64,000 nt of DNA from Agroathelia rolfsii. Lineage: Eukaryota > Basidiomycota > Agaricomycetes > Amylocorticiales > Amylocorticiaceae. The notes under the pieces were generated by a model. That model searched no databases. It was not told where the DNA came from and worked only from the letters and a program-made list of their open reading frames with translations. The translations under genes and the position numbers were made by a program. The stretch is taken from contig JABRWF010000006.1 of the NCBI GenBank assembly GCA_018343915.1, positions 3,534,001 to 3,598,000 on the forward strand. The letters are read 5' to 3'. The number at the start of each line of letters is the position of its first letter. The first letter of the stretch is position 1. Positions 22,762 through 35,695 of the stretch are shown piece after piece.

Positions 22762-25304
22762 ATGCTTCTCGAACTTCTTTCTGCTCTACTACTGCCCCTT
22801 GGGTACTTTTTTGCACAATGGAGTGCAGTCAGTTCATCTGCACCTATAGTAGACCTTAATTATGCTCAATATCAAGGGTCATGGAATGTAACGTCCAATG
22901 TGACGAGTTTCCTGGGCGTCCGATACGCCGCTCCTCCAACCGGTTTGTTCTTGATTATCTTGCTTCAGGGTGTGCGGTATGATGTAAATGGGCACGTTAC
23001 ACAGGTGATTTGCGCTTCTCCGCGCCACAGGCACCATCCCCAACCACCGGCATACAACAGGCTACTTCTTATTCCAATTACTGCTACCAAACTATGGTTG
23101 TAGTCACTCCCGAGACCGCGAATCTCACGGGCTCGGAGGACTGTCTCTTTTTAAAGTAAGTCCTTGACCTCAATTCGTACTTCCAAAAGCTCATACATAC
23201 TCTAAAGCGTATACACTCCTGGATCAAATCTAGATGCTAGCCTCCCGGTTGTAGTCTGGATTCATGGCGGAGGGTAAGCTGACTTATTAGAAAAAAAAAA
23301 ACAACCCAAATTAGTTTCTCATTTGACTTGCACGAATAGCTATGCCGTCGGAGAGGGTGCTTGGCAGTAAGTGCCCTTAGTTTGATTATTCGGACCATAC
23401 TCACTTTCTGCGTTCAACAGCAACGGCGCCGACCTAGTCCATGGTATGCTTGGAGGTGCTGTAGCTGTAGTTCTCCAGTATCGTTTGGGTATCTTCGGCG
23501 AGTTTATAGTCATACACACATTCATGATTTAGGCTGATCTCTGAATTAGGATTCCTGCCTGGAAAAGCTGTTCACGATGGCGGCAGCTTAAATGCAGGTT
23601 TGCGTAAGTAGAGATATAACTTTTAAGCATGCATACATTCCATATTGAAATCGATCGACCAGTGGATCAACGGTTTGCCTTTGAGTGGATACAGAAGAAC
23701 GTACGTACTATGTCTTTCCCCTAACTTTTGATATAAGACTCACGACAATACTTAGATTCACAAATTTGGTGGGGACCCTACAAGGGTGACCATCTGGGGA
23801 GAATCTGCCGGTAAGTATTCATATTTCAGATTCGAAATCCTCGATAACTTGAACGATATGTATATAGGTGCCGGCTCCGTCCTGCAACATGTAGTAGCCG
23901 ACGGAGGCAACACGCAGCCGCCGCTCTTCCACGCAGCACTTGCGAGTTCGCCGTTTGTACCATCCCAGTACTGGTACAATGATACCGTTCCTGAGGTTGG
24001 TGATAACATGCTGTAATTAATCACAGTAGACCTTGGGTTGACATGGTATTTGCACTTCAGGAATTTTACACGGATGTAGTGGCAACGGCCAAGTAAATGC
24101 ACATATATCCAACCTCCATGATTTAAGTTTGCTAACAATACCTTTCAAATAGCTGTTCTGCAGCGACAGATAGCCTTGCGTGTCTGCGGTCTCTTGATTC
24201 ATCGGCCCTGGATTTGGTCAACTGGAAACTAAGCGCTCAAAGCCTCTATACTAGGTTCAGACTCGCCCCTGTTATAGATGGATCTTTCATCGTGGAGAGC
24301 CCCTCGGTGACACTGGCAGACGGAAGACACAACGGAGTGAGAGCGATATTTTCCTTTGGGTATATATAATCACTGACTTGCATCATTTTTTTCTCGCTTG
24401 TCTAGAAAGCCCTTATTGCCACGACCACCGCCGATGAAGGATACATCTTCGTCGATCAATCTAACTCAAACTTGATCGAGTACATCTCTTACCTGTTCCC
24501 CTTGCTTTCTCCCGAACAAGTGAAAAGGGCTGCAGATCTTTATGCATCAGTACCTGACACCACAGTCGCGGATCAATGCACTCTAATCAACGGAGAGGGT
24601 GCGTGTATATACACACTTTGGCATAAGTGCGACTGACACGAGTGTTGCTTATTTAGTTATCTTTGTTTGCCCTTCATACAAGCTTCTTCGTGCCTTTGGC
24701 AATACTGGATATAGGGTAAATGTAGTTCCTACCTGATGATCGCGTATAGGAGTATCTAATGGGATCTCCTGAATTAGAGTGTCTTCGCTGTTCCTCCTGG
24801 GTACCATGGCACTGACATCGTTTATTACTTCACAAGGTAAACTCCCTTCGTACCAAAGCGCCCATAAAGCATATTACTGAGGAATTTATAGCTATAATGT
24901 CGCCAACTCTAGGTGATTTTCATGAATCTGCTGGTAACTATGCGTTTATCAGTCCGCTCACATATATATACACTACAGTGTCCCCACTTCCCAAAAGGCC
25001 TTCCAAGAAGCATTTGTGCAATCGTTCGGCGCCATGGTCCTGAACCTCGATCCGAATGAAAAGCTCAACAAGACGGACCCGACTCCGGCCTGGGCACCGT
25101 GGTCTACCTCGGGGCATACTGAGATGATCTTCAACGTGACTGAGTCTGGTTCGCCTGACATTTACACAACAGTGACTGATGCCGCCTTGTTGGACCGTTG
25201 CGCGTGAGTTTAAATCTTTCGATGATGAAACAGATAGAGTTACTGACCACGAGGATGATGGTTTTAGATACTGGGATAGCTTATACCAGGTTATTGGCCA
25301 ATAG
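22762..25304 (+). CDS. Type-B carboxylesterase/lipase, secreted
   Basis: Seventeen exons join in phase to 528 residues: 22762-22942, 23005-23155, 23208-23273, 23340-23366, 23421-23497, 23550-23603, 23663-23700, 23756-23810, 23868-23995, 24061-24092, 24153-24336, 24406-24598, 24657-24715, 24778-24836, 24892-24912, 24979-25203, 25268-25304. It has a hydrophobic signal peptide (MLLELLSALLLPLGYFF), the oxyanion-hole WIHGGGY, the nucleophile elbow WGESAGAGS and the catalytic His segment PPGYHGTD. It should hydrolyse ester bonds outside the cell; the substrate is unknown. Oddities are two tiny exons (27 and 21 nt) and a GC-AG intron (23498-23549). The 21-nt exon is inferred because skipping it leaves an unusually long 142-nt intron, though the frame would still hold. 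Confidence 0.9.
23498..23549 (+). other. Non-canonical GC-AG intron in the carboxylesterase
   Basis: The 52-nt intron begins GCGAGT and ends AATTAG. Its removal gives the expected QYRLGIFGFLPGKA. The nearby GTTTAT donor would break the frame. Confidence 0.8.
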
Positions 25305-25708
25305 GGCACGGACATCACGTATGAATCATGTGGCACCGATTATTTTCTATCTTTGTACCTAAAAGTATTCGATCCTATTTGCGTAGTTAAGCTTAACGTA
25401 TCTACTGTTACAACACATAGAGATTTATCATTCTTATGGTTACCTGCCAAACGCCCGCCGATAGTAAATGTCGCGCTTTGCCTCCCTATCTACTTACGAT
25501 TTGAGAAACCCAAAACATAGTGTTTTTCTTTTGGCAGAAATAATGCTGGAACGTATCGGGGCAATACTGAAAGAATTGACTCGGCTTGCCTGGAGTGATC
25601 ATTTACATTGGAATTTGTAGAATAAATAGTATATTTTATACTGAATAATCGTTACAAACGGTATCTTTACGCTATTCCGCTCCTAGTCCTTAGTTAACCG
25701 CGAGTTGC
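25305..25708. other. Intergenic, convergent 3' ends of esterase and NLR-A
   Basis: 404 bp between the esterase stop (+) and the NLR-A stop (-). AT-rich; nothing coding is seen. Confidence 0.6.
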
Positions 25709-28700
25709 CTATCGATCACCGGGTGGGCTCCAAGTCTCTGGTGACTTGAGCCCAAAATCTAATCTAACTTGATCCATCAGGAGTTCTACTGCGCGCTTCG
25801 AAGCCAAGGGACGGCGGCACTCTGTCCAACAAGACCCACAAGAATACCCAGAGAGGTCTAGGTATATCTTGTGCTTAGATGTACGACCGGCAGCTTGAGG
25901 AAGCCATAGTGCGGATCGAACATCAAGCGGAACCCAGAGAAATAGTTCCTTTTGAGGTCCAAGAATCCATCCGGAGTTCTGTGGATAGATCGTGAGGGTG
26001 TCTAGGGGATGGGGACTGGGATCACTAGTCGAAGGTAAAGTTAAAAATACGTTTGCAAGTGTGAAGCCATGATGTTTATATGGAGAGAAAAGGATTTGCG
26101 CTGTGGGAGGCGGTTTAATTTTTGTTTTGACTGGAATATCGTGAGCGATATCTTGCAAAGCAGTATCGCTATCATGTAATACTGGAATAGCATGGGTAGT
26201 GCTAGAGAATGAGCCTAAAATAAATTATCGTATCATTCAGCTGGATAATCACTCAAAATGAACGGAGCAACTTGCCATGACCAATCTGTACACTGGCATT
26301 CCACAAGCGTATTGTCTTGTCATCAGAGCCAGAGATGATGTACTTGCCATCCGGCGAGAATGCCACAGAGGTAACCGCAGAAGTGTGTCCCCGCAACGGC
26401 CTCATTATGGGCCGGCCTGTTTGCGTATCCCACACGCGTATTGTGCAGTCATTAGATCCGGAGACAATATACTTGCCATTTGGAGAAAATGCGACAGATA
26501 TGACGATGCTACTGTGTCCTTGCAATGGTTTCATCACCGGCTGGCCCGTCTGCGCATCCCACAAACGTAAAGTTTTGTCGGACGAGCCTGAGACAATAAG
26601 TTTACCATTCGGCGCGAATGCGACAGAATGAACCCAATCCGTGTGCCCCCGCAATGGAGCCATCATCCGTCGACCCGTTCGTGTGTTCCATATACGAACT
26701 GTCTTGTCATCAGAACCAGAGACTATATAACTGCCATCTGGTGAAAACCCGACAGAATTGACATCGAGAATATGCCCTTCAAAGATCCCCATGGTCATGG
26801 TGAGCGCACCCGTCTGCGTATCCCAAATACAAACCGTCTTATCTGCTGAGCCAGAGACAATGTATTCACTATTCGGTGCAAATTTGACACAGTAAATTGG
26901 TTCTTTGTGTCCTTCTAGCGGCTTATTGGTTGGTAGGCCTGTCTGCGCATCCCAAATGCGTACTGTTGCATCATCCGAGCCAGAGACGATATACTTGCCA
27001 TTCGGCGAAAATGCAACAGATCCAACCTCATCGGTGTGTCCCTCAAGGGGATTCATCATCAGCCGGCCGTTCTGTGTATCCCATACACACACCGTCTTGT
27101 CGGATGACCCAGAGACGATGTACTTGCCATCTGCCGAGAATGAGATGGAAAGTATGCCTCCAATATGAACGGCCGATTGTTGTAATTGACCGTCGGTATG
27201 ATCACGAACCCTCGCGCGTAGTTTCCTATTCTTCAAGTTGGTGAATGGTTTGTCCTCATACTTACAATTGCCGATGCAAAACAACCACGCCCTAGATCTT
27301 TGGATCTCATTCCAGCATGCTAAAGGTATACCACCGTACTCCTCCTCAAATTGTGCCCTAATGCATGATTCCTGTGGACAGAGCGCAAGTGCAGAAAGAT
27401 ATATGTGAGGCGTACTCCGCTGGATTGCCTCCCGAGACCCGTTCACAAATAAAAGCGCATCATGCAAGAATTTAACGATATCTGGTTCTTGTTGCTCCTA
27501 TTCAGGATATTGAAGGTAAATATCATGTTGGGCGCCGTCGCACTAGAACATACCTTGAGTAAGCTAAGTAATGCCCATAGCATCCCTTGTATATTATCAA
27601 CTTTCTTAGAAACGCTCATAACCTCAAGCCAGAACAAAAACTTCGGAATCAAGGTACTCTTCACCCAGGCAATGATTGTTTCCATAAGCTCTTCTGATGG
27701 TAATATTTCCGCCATATGGCGAGCCCAGTTAGCGGCGGTGTATACAAGTGTATAAGGTAACTTCAATTGCTGCTGATCGTTGGTAAGAAACGACGATGTC
27801 GCTCCTGAAACGTTGAAACAAAGTTGCTGGCTCAACACTTGTAAGCATCGGCGCAGAAGAATCCAGTTCGCTGTGTCTTTTGTGATGGCGTGATGTTTTG
27901 AGCGCCGCTCATCGGTTAGATAGTCACCAAGAGACGCGTGAAGTGTTGTCACTGGACCATCATCGTTCATTTCTGGAACAAGAATCAAAGAATGAAGATC
28001 ATCCATCACAATCCTGATGCGACCAGGCTTAGTTTCCATCAATGCTGCAAGATCGTTGACTGATAGCATCTCCTGAGCGCATACGAGCGCAGTCAGACAT
28101 TTTTGAATATCCGAAACGATCCCGGGTCCAACTTTGTCAGAGTCTTTTGCTTCGTTCAGAATGAGTGTATACATGTCGTCCAGCCGCTGTACTAATGGTC
28201 GCTCATCGTCTACAACAGCTGTTCGAATGACTACCTTGAGCCGTACTTCGGGATCGCGTTTGATATAGTTGCAAGCCGTGAATGCATAGATGAATAGCTT
28301 GTCGGCGCGGTCAGCAAGCTTTGTGACCTGGTCTTCGGCTGGCCATTGCTTGGGAAGGCTATATTGGGATTCCTCTTTGATCTTAAGTAGACGGTGTTTG
28401 ACGTAAAGTTGTATATCTGCTTTGACCATGCTTTCCTCTACATTATGGAGATACAAAATAGCTCGCTTTGATGTCAAAGATTGCGAAAATTTGTCCCGAA
28501 TATGGCTTTCAGGTCGGCTGGTGAGGAAAAACCGGAACGGCATGCTTTCCGCTTTCCTAAGGATTGATTCGAGGAGCCAAGCAGTGTCTTCGGCTTCAGC
28601 ACCTTCATCAAGGCCATCGACGACCAAAATAAGCGGGGTTTCGAGGGCATCGAATACTTTTGAGCGAGGCTTGGCTAGCAGCCCCTCCAACTGCCTATCA

Positions 28701-30143
28701 ATTGTGGCAAATGCAATATCTGAATCCAGCTTCAGCATTCCTACTAGATTATCCGTATATTCTGAGTCAAGTCGAGCCAGGTGTCGAGCCAAGGTGGGTA
28801 CAATTCGCTTCACTTCTCGTTGGCCGGTAGCACCGCGCCTTGAGCAGAAGAAGCTTCCGCCAAGTAGATGAGCACGATGCAGATGATCGCAGAGCGTCCG
28901 TGCAATAGCTGACTTCCCTGTCCCCGCCATGCCGCTGAGCCAGAAGACGCGAGGCTGACTGGGGTCATTGCACCACTGGATGAGGTCTGACATGACTTTA
29001 CAACGTGTTCCAGTAAGGCATTTGTCCTCCCTCTGAGCACTCCAACCAGCTTCCGGGACATAGTGAAGCTCCTTGAGCTGTACATAATTGACTATGTTTT
29101 TTACTTCAGGTATATACTTAGAAAATGCTGTCTTAAAAGACATACCTAAGTCATCCATTTTCTACAACCCCGATCATAAGCCATGTGACTTGAAAAACAA
29201 AAGTAAATATGCTTACCATGTTTAGTCGTCTGACATGACCTTCGACACTAAGGTTGGTGTCAAGCTGGAAGTAAATTTAGCCCAAACCCTTCTGCTATTC
29301 AGACCATTTGCCCACTTACCATAAAGAAATCGATGACCATTTCGAATGATTGTAGCAATTGTGTTACCGTCTTTGTATCTTCCTTTGCGAGAATAAATCG
29401 CTTTCCCCGACTTTTCTCGGTCTGCATATCGACATAAACCTTCACGGAATTTATCCATCTAGAGAAGAAATTATTGTCCATCCCGAGAGAAGGCTGCATA
29501 CAAATCATGGTCCTTACCCTTCCAAACCCATCAACCGCTCCTTGATGTGCGCCAATCCTCGATAACCATAAAGAATATACTGGAGTGCCGCTAGCTTAGA
29601 CGAAACATTGAAGAAATTATCTTGGGCATCGCTCGCCATCTACCAATATACTGTTAGCTTAGCAGGAATCTAAGTTTCCTCACTCACATCCAACTGTTCC
29701 AACACGGCACAAAGACCTTCGAGAGCAATTTTCAGAGGCGGACACGAATCTGATGCTGCTTTAACCACATGCAAAACTCGCTGGAAAACCATCCAAGTTG
29801 TCTTTCCTAGCTTCCTGAGTTTCTCCATGATATCACCTGGTTCCGAGCGACAGTCTTTGTCTTGCTCTAGAAGTTGAATATTTGGAGGGAGCATCGATAG
29901 TAGTATCGTTTTGAATGGTACGGGCGGATTTCGCCCAACTGTTGACTCGTGATCCAAATCTTGGGCAGCTTCGATAAATCCATAGTGTACGGTAGATAAT
30001 GCTAGTGAGATGCTAGCGTTTGCCCTTTCAGGCCCGCAAATTGGCCGAAGAAACCCTCGGCGCGACTGTAGCCTAGCAGATGCAGAACTCTGTTGCCTTT
30101 GGAAGAGATTGTTCAAGCTGAAATAATGCTCAGTATTAACCAT
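25709..30143 (-). CDS. NLR-A: NACHT-WD40 STAND protein
   Basis: Eight exons (30143-29688, 29639-29518, 29458-29320, 29264-29217, 29161-29146, 29091-27554, 27497-26276, 26214-25709) give a closed 1348-residue frame. Residues 1-260 are a probably helical N-terminal region without a domain I can name. The NACHT NTPase follows, with Walker A GMAGTGKS (about 314), Walker B LILVVDGLDEGAE (about 414) and sensor FFLTSRPE. Seven ~43-residue WD40 repeats (about 884-1180) share KYIVSGSxDKTVRIWD cores. A C-terminal cap contains GWILGPQKELFLWVP. Such fungal NLRs sense non-self and can trigger programmed cell death; that role is inferred from the family. Exon 5 is only 16 nt. The last intron probably uses GCAAGT as donor. 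The start is the ATG before the conserved LFQRQQ segment. Confidence 0.88.
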
Positions 30144-31374
30144 AACGACGAAGGGATAGGTTTGTGTGCTTGAAGTTAAGCAGACTGAGATATAAATACT
30201 TTTGAGTACTGATAGACATAGCATCATCACTGTTGGTCGCAGTGTGATGGTTGCACAAACAAGAATGCATTGCCACTGCATCGACAATACAGATAAATCT
30301 GTGAAGGCGCTGAACACGGATACATGTTTCAAGGATATCGCACTATTTATGATATGAGGGTATGCTTCACAAAGTATGCTGTTTTCAGGCGACTTTGGTA
30401 CAAAACACACGAGATGGCGGATACTGGGACCCAGGACAGGAAGACCCGGCTTAGTGGTTGGAGTGAGAATGGGATCTTTCGGCAGAACGTGGTACTCGGC
30501 CGGGACGGTTTCTAAATCTGACTAATATAGATTTGATTGATAAAGTGCATAAGAGGGAAACTTGAAGGAAAGACAGTGTCATGTCTCTATCCTCCAAACT
30601 TCCCTCATCGTCTGAACCCACTCCTCAGCCACTTACACCGTATTTTGTCTTCAGTACATGATGCGGTATATAAACATAATAGAAAAAAAGTGATATATAT
30701 TCACTGATTTCTGCTTGATAGGGGACTCATTGAGTACAACACCAACGGCAGACATCTAAACCGGGACCCAGCGTAGAGCACGTATACGGATCTTCAACAG
30801 CATTGTAGTTGCTACTGAGAAGTTAGTTGCGGCTTCTCGTCCGAGTTCTACTAATAATTACATGATTGATACTCGGCGTCCCTTAGCTACTCTTCTCTTT
30901 TCGCCTTGTAAAATGGACAGGAAATATGATCGGGTAGAACAAAGGGACGTCTTGACATTGAATTACTACGAGCAGACACTTCCCTTCCGACGGATTTAGG
31001 ATGTTTTCGCTGACTTACCTTTCATTCTCTCTGTCCAACCTTGTACATAGTCATGAAACATAACTTCTGTGTGAAGGGCAGTATACAAATAGATTATATA
31101 CGTTTTCATTCTCCTATCTGCCTGTCTATGTTACCTTACACAGTTTCAACTGGTAACCATTTGCAGTTTTTTTATCAACTGCTAAAAACATTTACACGCA
31201 AAATATATACTTGGTGCAACTACAACTAAATGTATTAGGAGAGAAACTGTCCGATTGGATGGTATTACAGCTATATAGCCGACAGAGCTTGGGAAATGCC
31301 AATTCATATATAAAATACATCTTTTTCAAATGTAGTGAGAAGAGGTGGGAATGGCTTTTGATCACCTCGATATA
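30144..31374. other. Intergenic between NLR-A start and NLR-B end
   Basis: 1.2 kb. It contains the NLR-A promoter and one copy of a dispersed ~80-bp repeat at 30595-30676. The minus-strand frame of NLR-A exon 1 stays open upstream to 30410, but that extension has no counterpart in NLR-B, so I exclude it. Confidence 0.55.
30595..30676 (+). repeat. Dispersed ~80-bp repeat, copy a
   Basis: The core TTACACCGTATTTTGTCTTC followed by AGTACATGATGCGGTATATAA recurs at 37553-37632 (inverted) and 56863-56947 (direct). The copies share an upstream ACTTCC and, in two of the three, a GTCTGAA word. It is probably the end of a mobile element family. Confidence 0.7.
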
Positions 31375-34300
31375 TCATGTCTGCGACACTGAGTGTACCG
31401 TTCTTGGGACGAGAGGGCGTTGACAGTCTATCCAATGGGATCCACATGAATATCCAGAGAGATCCAGATAAAGGTGATCATCAGACGTGAAGCGGGCGTT
31501 CCAAGGAAGCCACAACGAGGACCGAACATCTGCGGGTACCCACAAAAATAGTTCTTCGTGCGGACCGAGAATCCAAGCAGATTTTGCATTGAAACTAAAG
31601 ATATCTCGAGAACCACCAGCAGTGTTGCCTGAAGGCAAAGTTGAAAATTCTACGGGCAGCGGGAAACCATGCTTTGCATTTGGCGAGAAAGAGACGGTCC
31701 CCGTCGCAGCAGGTGAGCCTGATGTTGATTCTTCTGTAGCGGAGGGAGTCGTAGTGCGTCTGGTGACATCGCGATCATCTGGGGTTAAAGTAGTTTGGGT
31801 GCCATAGGGCACTTTTTCTACGGAAAAGCATATTTTCAGGGGATTACCCACTTGTAACCAGCGACGTTGACTCACCACTGATATTCTGCGCATCCCACAT
31901 GCGCACTGTTTTATCATAAAAACCTGAGATAATATATTTACCACCAGGCAAAAATGCAACAGAGGTGACCGCAAACGTGTGTCCTTGCAACGGCCGTATC
32001 ATGGGCTGGCCCGTCTGTACGTCCCAAACGCGCACTGTCTTATCAGAGCAGCCAGAGACGATATATTTGCTATCTGGCGAGAAGGCCACGGATAAGACCC
32101 AGTTAGTATGCCCTTGCAATGGGTCCATCACAGGCCGACCCGTCTCCGCGTCCCATATATACACTGACTTGTCAGGCGAGCCAGACACGATATATTTACC
32201 ATCCGGCGAAATCGCCACGCAGCAAACCAGTCCATTCCGTGCTTGCAATGGATCCGTTACAAGCTGACCTGTTTTCGCACTCCATATACGTACTGTCTTG
32301 TCGGACGAGCCAGAGATGATGTATTTTCCGTCGGGAGAAAACACAGCGGAGGAAACTAACCCAGTGTGTCCTTGAAGTGGATCCATCATAGACTCACCCG
32401 ACTGCGCATCCCATACACGTACTGTTGTATCAGACGAGCCAGAGATGATGCGCCGGCCATTTGGAGAAAATGCAACAGCACAAACCAAACCGTTGTGTCC
32501 CTTCAATGAATCTAACATAGACCGGCCTGTCTGCACGTCCCATACACGCACCGTCGAGTCTCGCGAACCAGAGACGATGTACTTGCCGTCTGGCGAAAAT
32601 CCGACAGAGGATATCAGCCCCTCGTGGCCTTGTAATGGATCCATCATCGGCCGGCCCGTCTTCGCAACCCACAGCCGCACCGTCGAGTCACGTGAGCCAG
32701 AAACGATATACTTGCCATCTGGTGAAAGTGCCACAGAAGTGACCCATCCGGTGTGTACGTCTGATGGATTCGCCTCTCCACCGTTGGATTGAGTACTCCG
32801 CGCGTGATCCTGGGAATTGGCTGCTACACTGTTATCACGGTCTACGAGCTTGCCGATGCAAAGCAGCCAAGGTTTAGATCTCTGTACTCCTTCCCAGTGC
32901 GCCAGCGGTATACCGCCGTAGTCAGCCTCGAATTTTCTCTTAATGCGCGATTCTTGGTAGCAGAGAGCAAGAGCGGAGAGGTAAATATGCGGCGCACTTC
33001 GCTGGATTGCTCCGTAGGCGCCATTCACGAACGAAAGTGCATCGCGCAAAAAATCGAGAATATCTGGTTCACCCGCTTGTTCCTGTTCAAACCATAGACA
33101 TTAGACTGAGGATTCAAATCAGTAGCGAGAGCGAGATATACCTCGAGGAACGTGAGTAGACTTAATAGCATTTCGATCGCTTCGTCAACCTTCTTGTTAA
33201 CGCTCATGACTTCGAGCCAGAACAAAAACTTTGGAATCAAAGTATCCTTGACCCAAGCAACGATGGTTGATATTAGCTCTTCTGATGGCGCGATTTCGGT
33301 CATGTGTCGAGCCCAATTAGCCGCACTGTAGACAAGGGTATAGGGCAGCGTAAGCCGCTGTTGATCGTTGCTAAGGAACGACGTGGAGGCTTTGGATACG
33401 TTGAAGTGGAGCTCCTGGTTCATAACCTGCAAGCAGCGGCGTAAAAGTATCCAGTTTGCTGTGTCTTTCGTAATGGCGTGCCCGGCCGAGCGTTTCTCGT
33501 CGTTAAGATAGTCGCCCAGCGATGCATGAAGTGTCGTCACCACCCCCTCAGTGTTTGATTCTGGTACAAGAATCAAAGAATGAAGATCGTCCATCACAAT
33601 CCTGATGCGCCTCGGTTCAGTTTCCATCAGTGTCGCGAGGCCAGTCACAGAAAGCGCCTCTTGCACGCATACGAGCGCAGTGAGACATTTCTGAATGTCA
33701 GATATAATTTGATGGTCAACCTTGTCAGGATCCTTGGCTTCGTTGAGAATAAGAGTGTACATGTCATCTAGCCGCTGCATCAATGGTCGTTCATTGTGAA
33801 TCACCGTTCGAGTGACTACATTTAAGCGGTGCTGAGGATCCCGTTGTATATATTTGCAGGCGGTGAATGCGTAGATGAACAACTTGTCGGCGCGGTCTGC
33901 AAGCTGCTGAACCTGCTCATCGGTTGGCCATTCGTCTGGAAGGGGATGGCGACATCCCTCTTTGATCTCGTCTAGGCGGTGCTTTACATAAAGCCGAATA
34001 TCTGCTTTGACCATACTTTCCTCAATGTCGTGGAGATGGAATATAATCCGCTGCGCAGTCACAGATCGCGAAAACTTGTCCCGAATGTGACTTTCGGGTC
34101 GACTCGTAAGGAAGAACCGGAAAGGCATGGTGTGCGCTTTCTTGAGGATTGCTTCAAGGAGCCGAGCGGTGTCATCTACCTCAGCACCTTCATCGAGAGC
34201 ATCAATAACCAAGATTAGTGGGGTTTTGATCTTACGGAACGCTTTAGAGCGCGGGTTGGCAAGCAGTTCATCCAGCTGCCTTTCGATCGTGGCAACTTTC

Positions 34301-35695
34301 AGATCCGAGTCCAATTTTAACCTGTCCACCACGTCCTGCATATATTCTGAATCAAGTCGTGCGAGATGTCGAGCCAACGTGGGAATAATGCGCTTCACTT
34401 CTCGCCGCTCGGCAACGCCACGTCTTGAGCAAAAGAAGCTTCCGCCGAGTAGATGAGCACGACACGACGCAGGCGATCGCAGAGAGTCCGTGCGATGGCT
34501 GATTTCCCTGTCCCCGCCATGCCACTCAGCCAGAATACACGAGGCTGTTGGGGGTCATTGCACCACTGGATGAGGTCTGACATGACTTTACAACGTGTTC
34601 CAGTAAGGCACTGATCGTCGCTTTGAGCACTCCAGCCAGCTTCAGCGACGTGACCCAATTCCTTGAGCTGGACGTGATTCACTGTATATCCAGATTTAGC
34701 GATGCTTTCGCATACTTTTCGCGTGGAAAAAGATTACCCAAGTCATCCATTTTCTGCAATCCAAATCCTGAATTAATGATTATCGAGAAAGTAAAAACAG
34801 ATTCGCTTACCATACTCAGTCGGCTGACATAATCTTCTGTGCTCAAGTTGGTGTCCAGCTATAGGAACATTAGCATTGTGTTATTGTAAAAAAAATAGTG
34901 CGCTCACCATGAAGAAATCAATAACAGTTTCGAATGATTGTAAAAGTTGTTTCACAGTCTCGACGTCTTCGCTTGCGAGAACAAATCGCTCCACCGCAGT
35001 TCTCCCGGTTTGCATGTTAATATAAACCTTCACGGATTCCGCCCATCTAGATAATGATTCAGCAAAATAAAGACATATATTCAGAAATTACGGGACTCAC
35101 TCCTGCAGGCCTATCAGCCGCTCTTTAACACGCACTGATCCTCGATAGCGATAAAGAATTTGCTGCAGCGCTACTAGCTTGGATGAAACACTAAAAAACC
35201 CATCTTGAACCTCTTCCATCATCTACGCAAACGTTAGTTCATTATTCCGATTGTACTTCCCCGAACAACACAACTCACGTCTAGCTGCTCCAACACGGAA
35301 GAAAGGGCTGCAAGGGCGGTTTTCAGAGGCGGAAACGAGTCCGATGCTTCTTTGACCACGTTGACAACCCGTTTGAAAACGACCCAGGTAGTCGTTCCTG
35401 CATCCTTTAGCTTATCCATAATATTGCTTGGTTGCATCTGGCTATCTTCATCGATGGGTCGAACGTCCTCAGGAAGTAACGATAGCAGTATTGTCGCGAA
35501 TGAGATTGGCGGAGTTCGTCCAGCTGTCGCTTCACGATCCAATTCCTGTGCAGCTTTAGCGAGTTCATAATGTATACCAGATATCCCTTTGGGCACATCT
35601 CCGGGGCCTTCGATAGGCTGAGGAATCCATCGGCGCGGATCCAGCCTCGAAGATGGAGATGTTTGTTGCTTTTGGAAAAAATTGTACCTCGGCAT
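31375..35695 (-). pseudogene. NLR-B: NACHT-WD40 paralogue, frameshifted in the NACHT domain
   Basis: It has the same eight-exon plan as NLR-A (35695-35279, 35222-35101, 35046-34908, 34858-34811, 34753-34738, 34681-33142, 33082-31876, 31817-31375). Five exon sizes or phases are identical, including the 122, 139, 48 and 16 nt exons. Walker A (GMAGTGKS), Walker B (LILVIDALDEGAE), seven WD40 repeats and the cap (GWILGPHEELFLWVP) are preserved. A tandem duplication of CACGA at 34458-34467, just after Walker A, adds 5 nt and leads to a stop at 34395. Everything downstream is open in the original frame, so the break is recent or an assembly error. If real, only a ~345-residue N-terminal product with the P-loop would be made. 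Confidence 0.85.

Noticed and set aside
30144..30410. N-terminal extension of NLR-A
   Set aside because: The frame is open but the 89 extra residues have no counterpart in NLR-B, whose matching exon starts with an ATG near the same point.
26253..33097. Many plus-strand frames across the WD40 exons
   Set aside because: They are antisense shadows of the periodic WD40 coding sequence.
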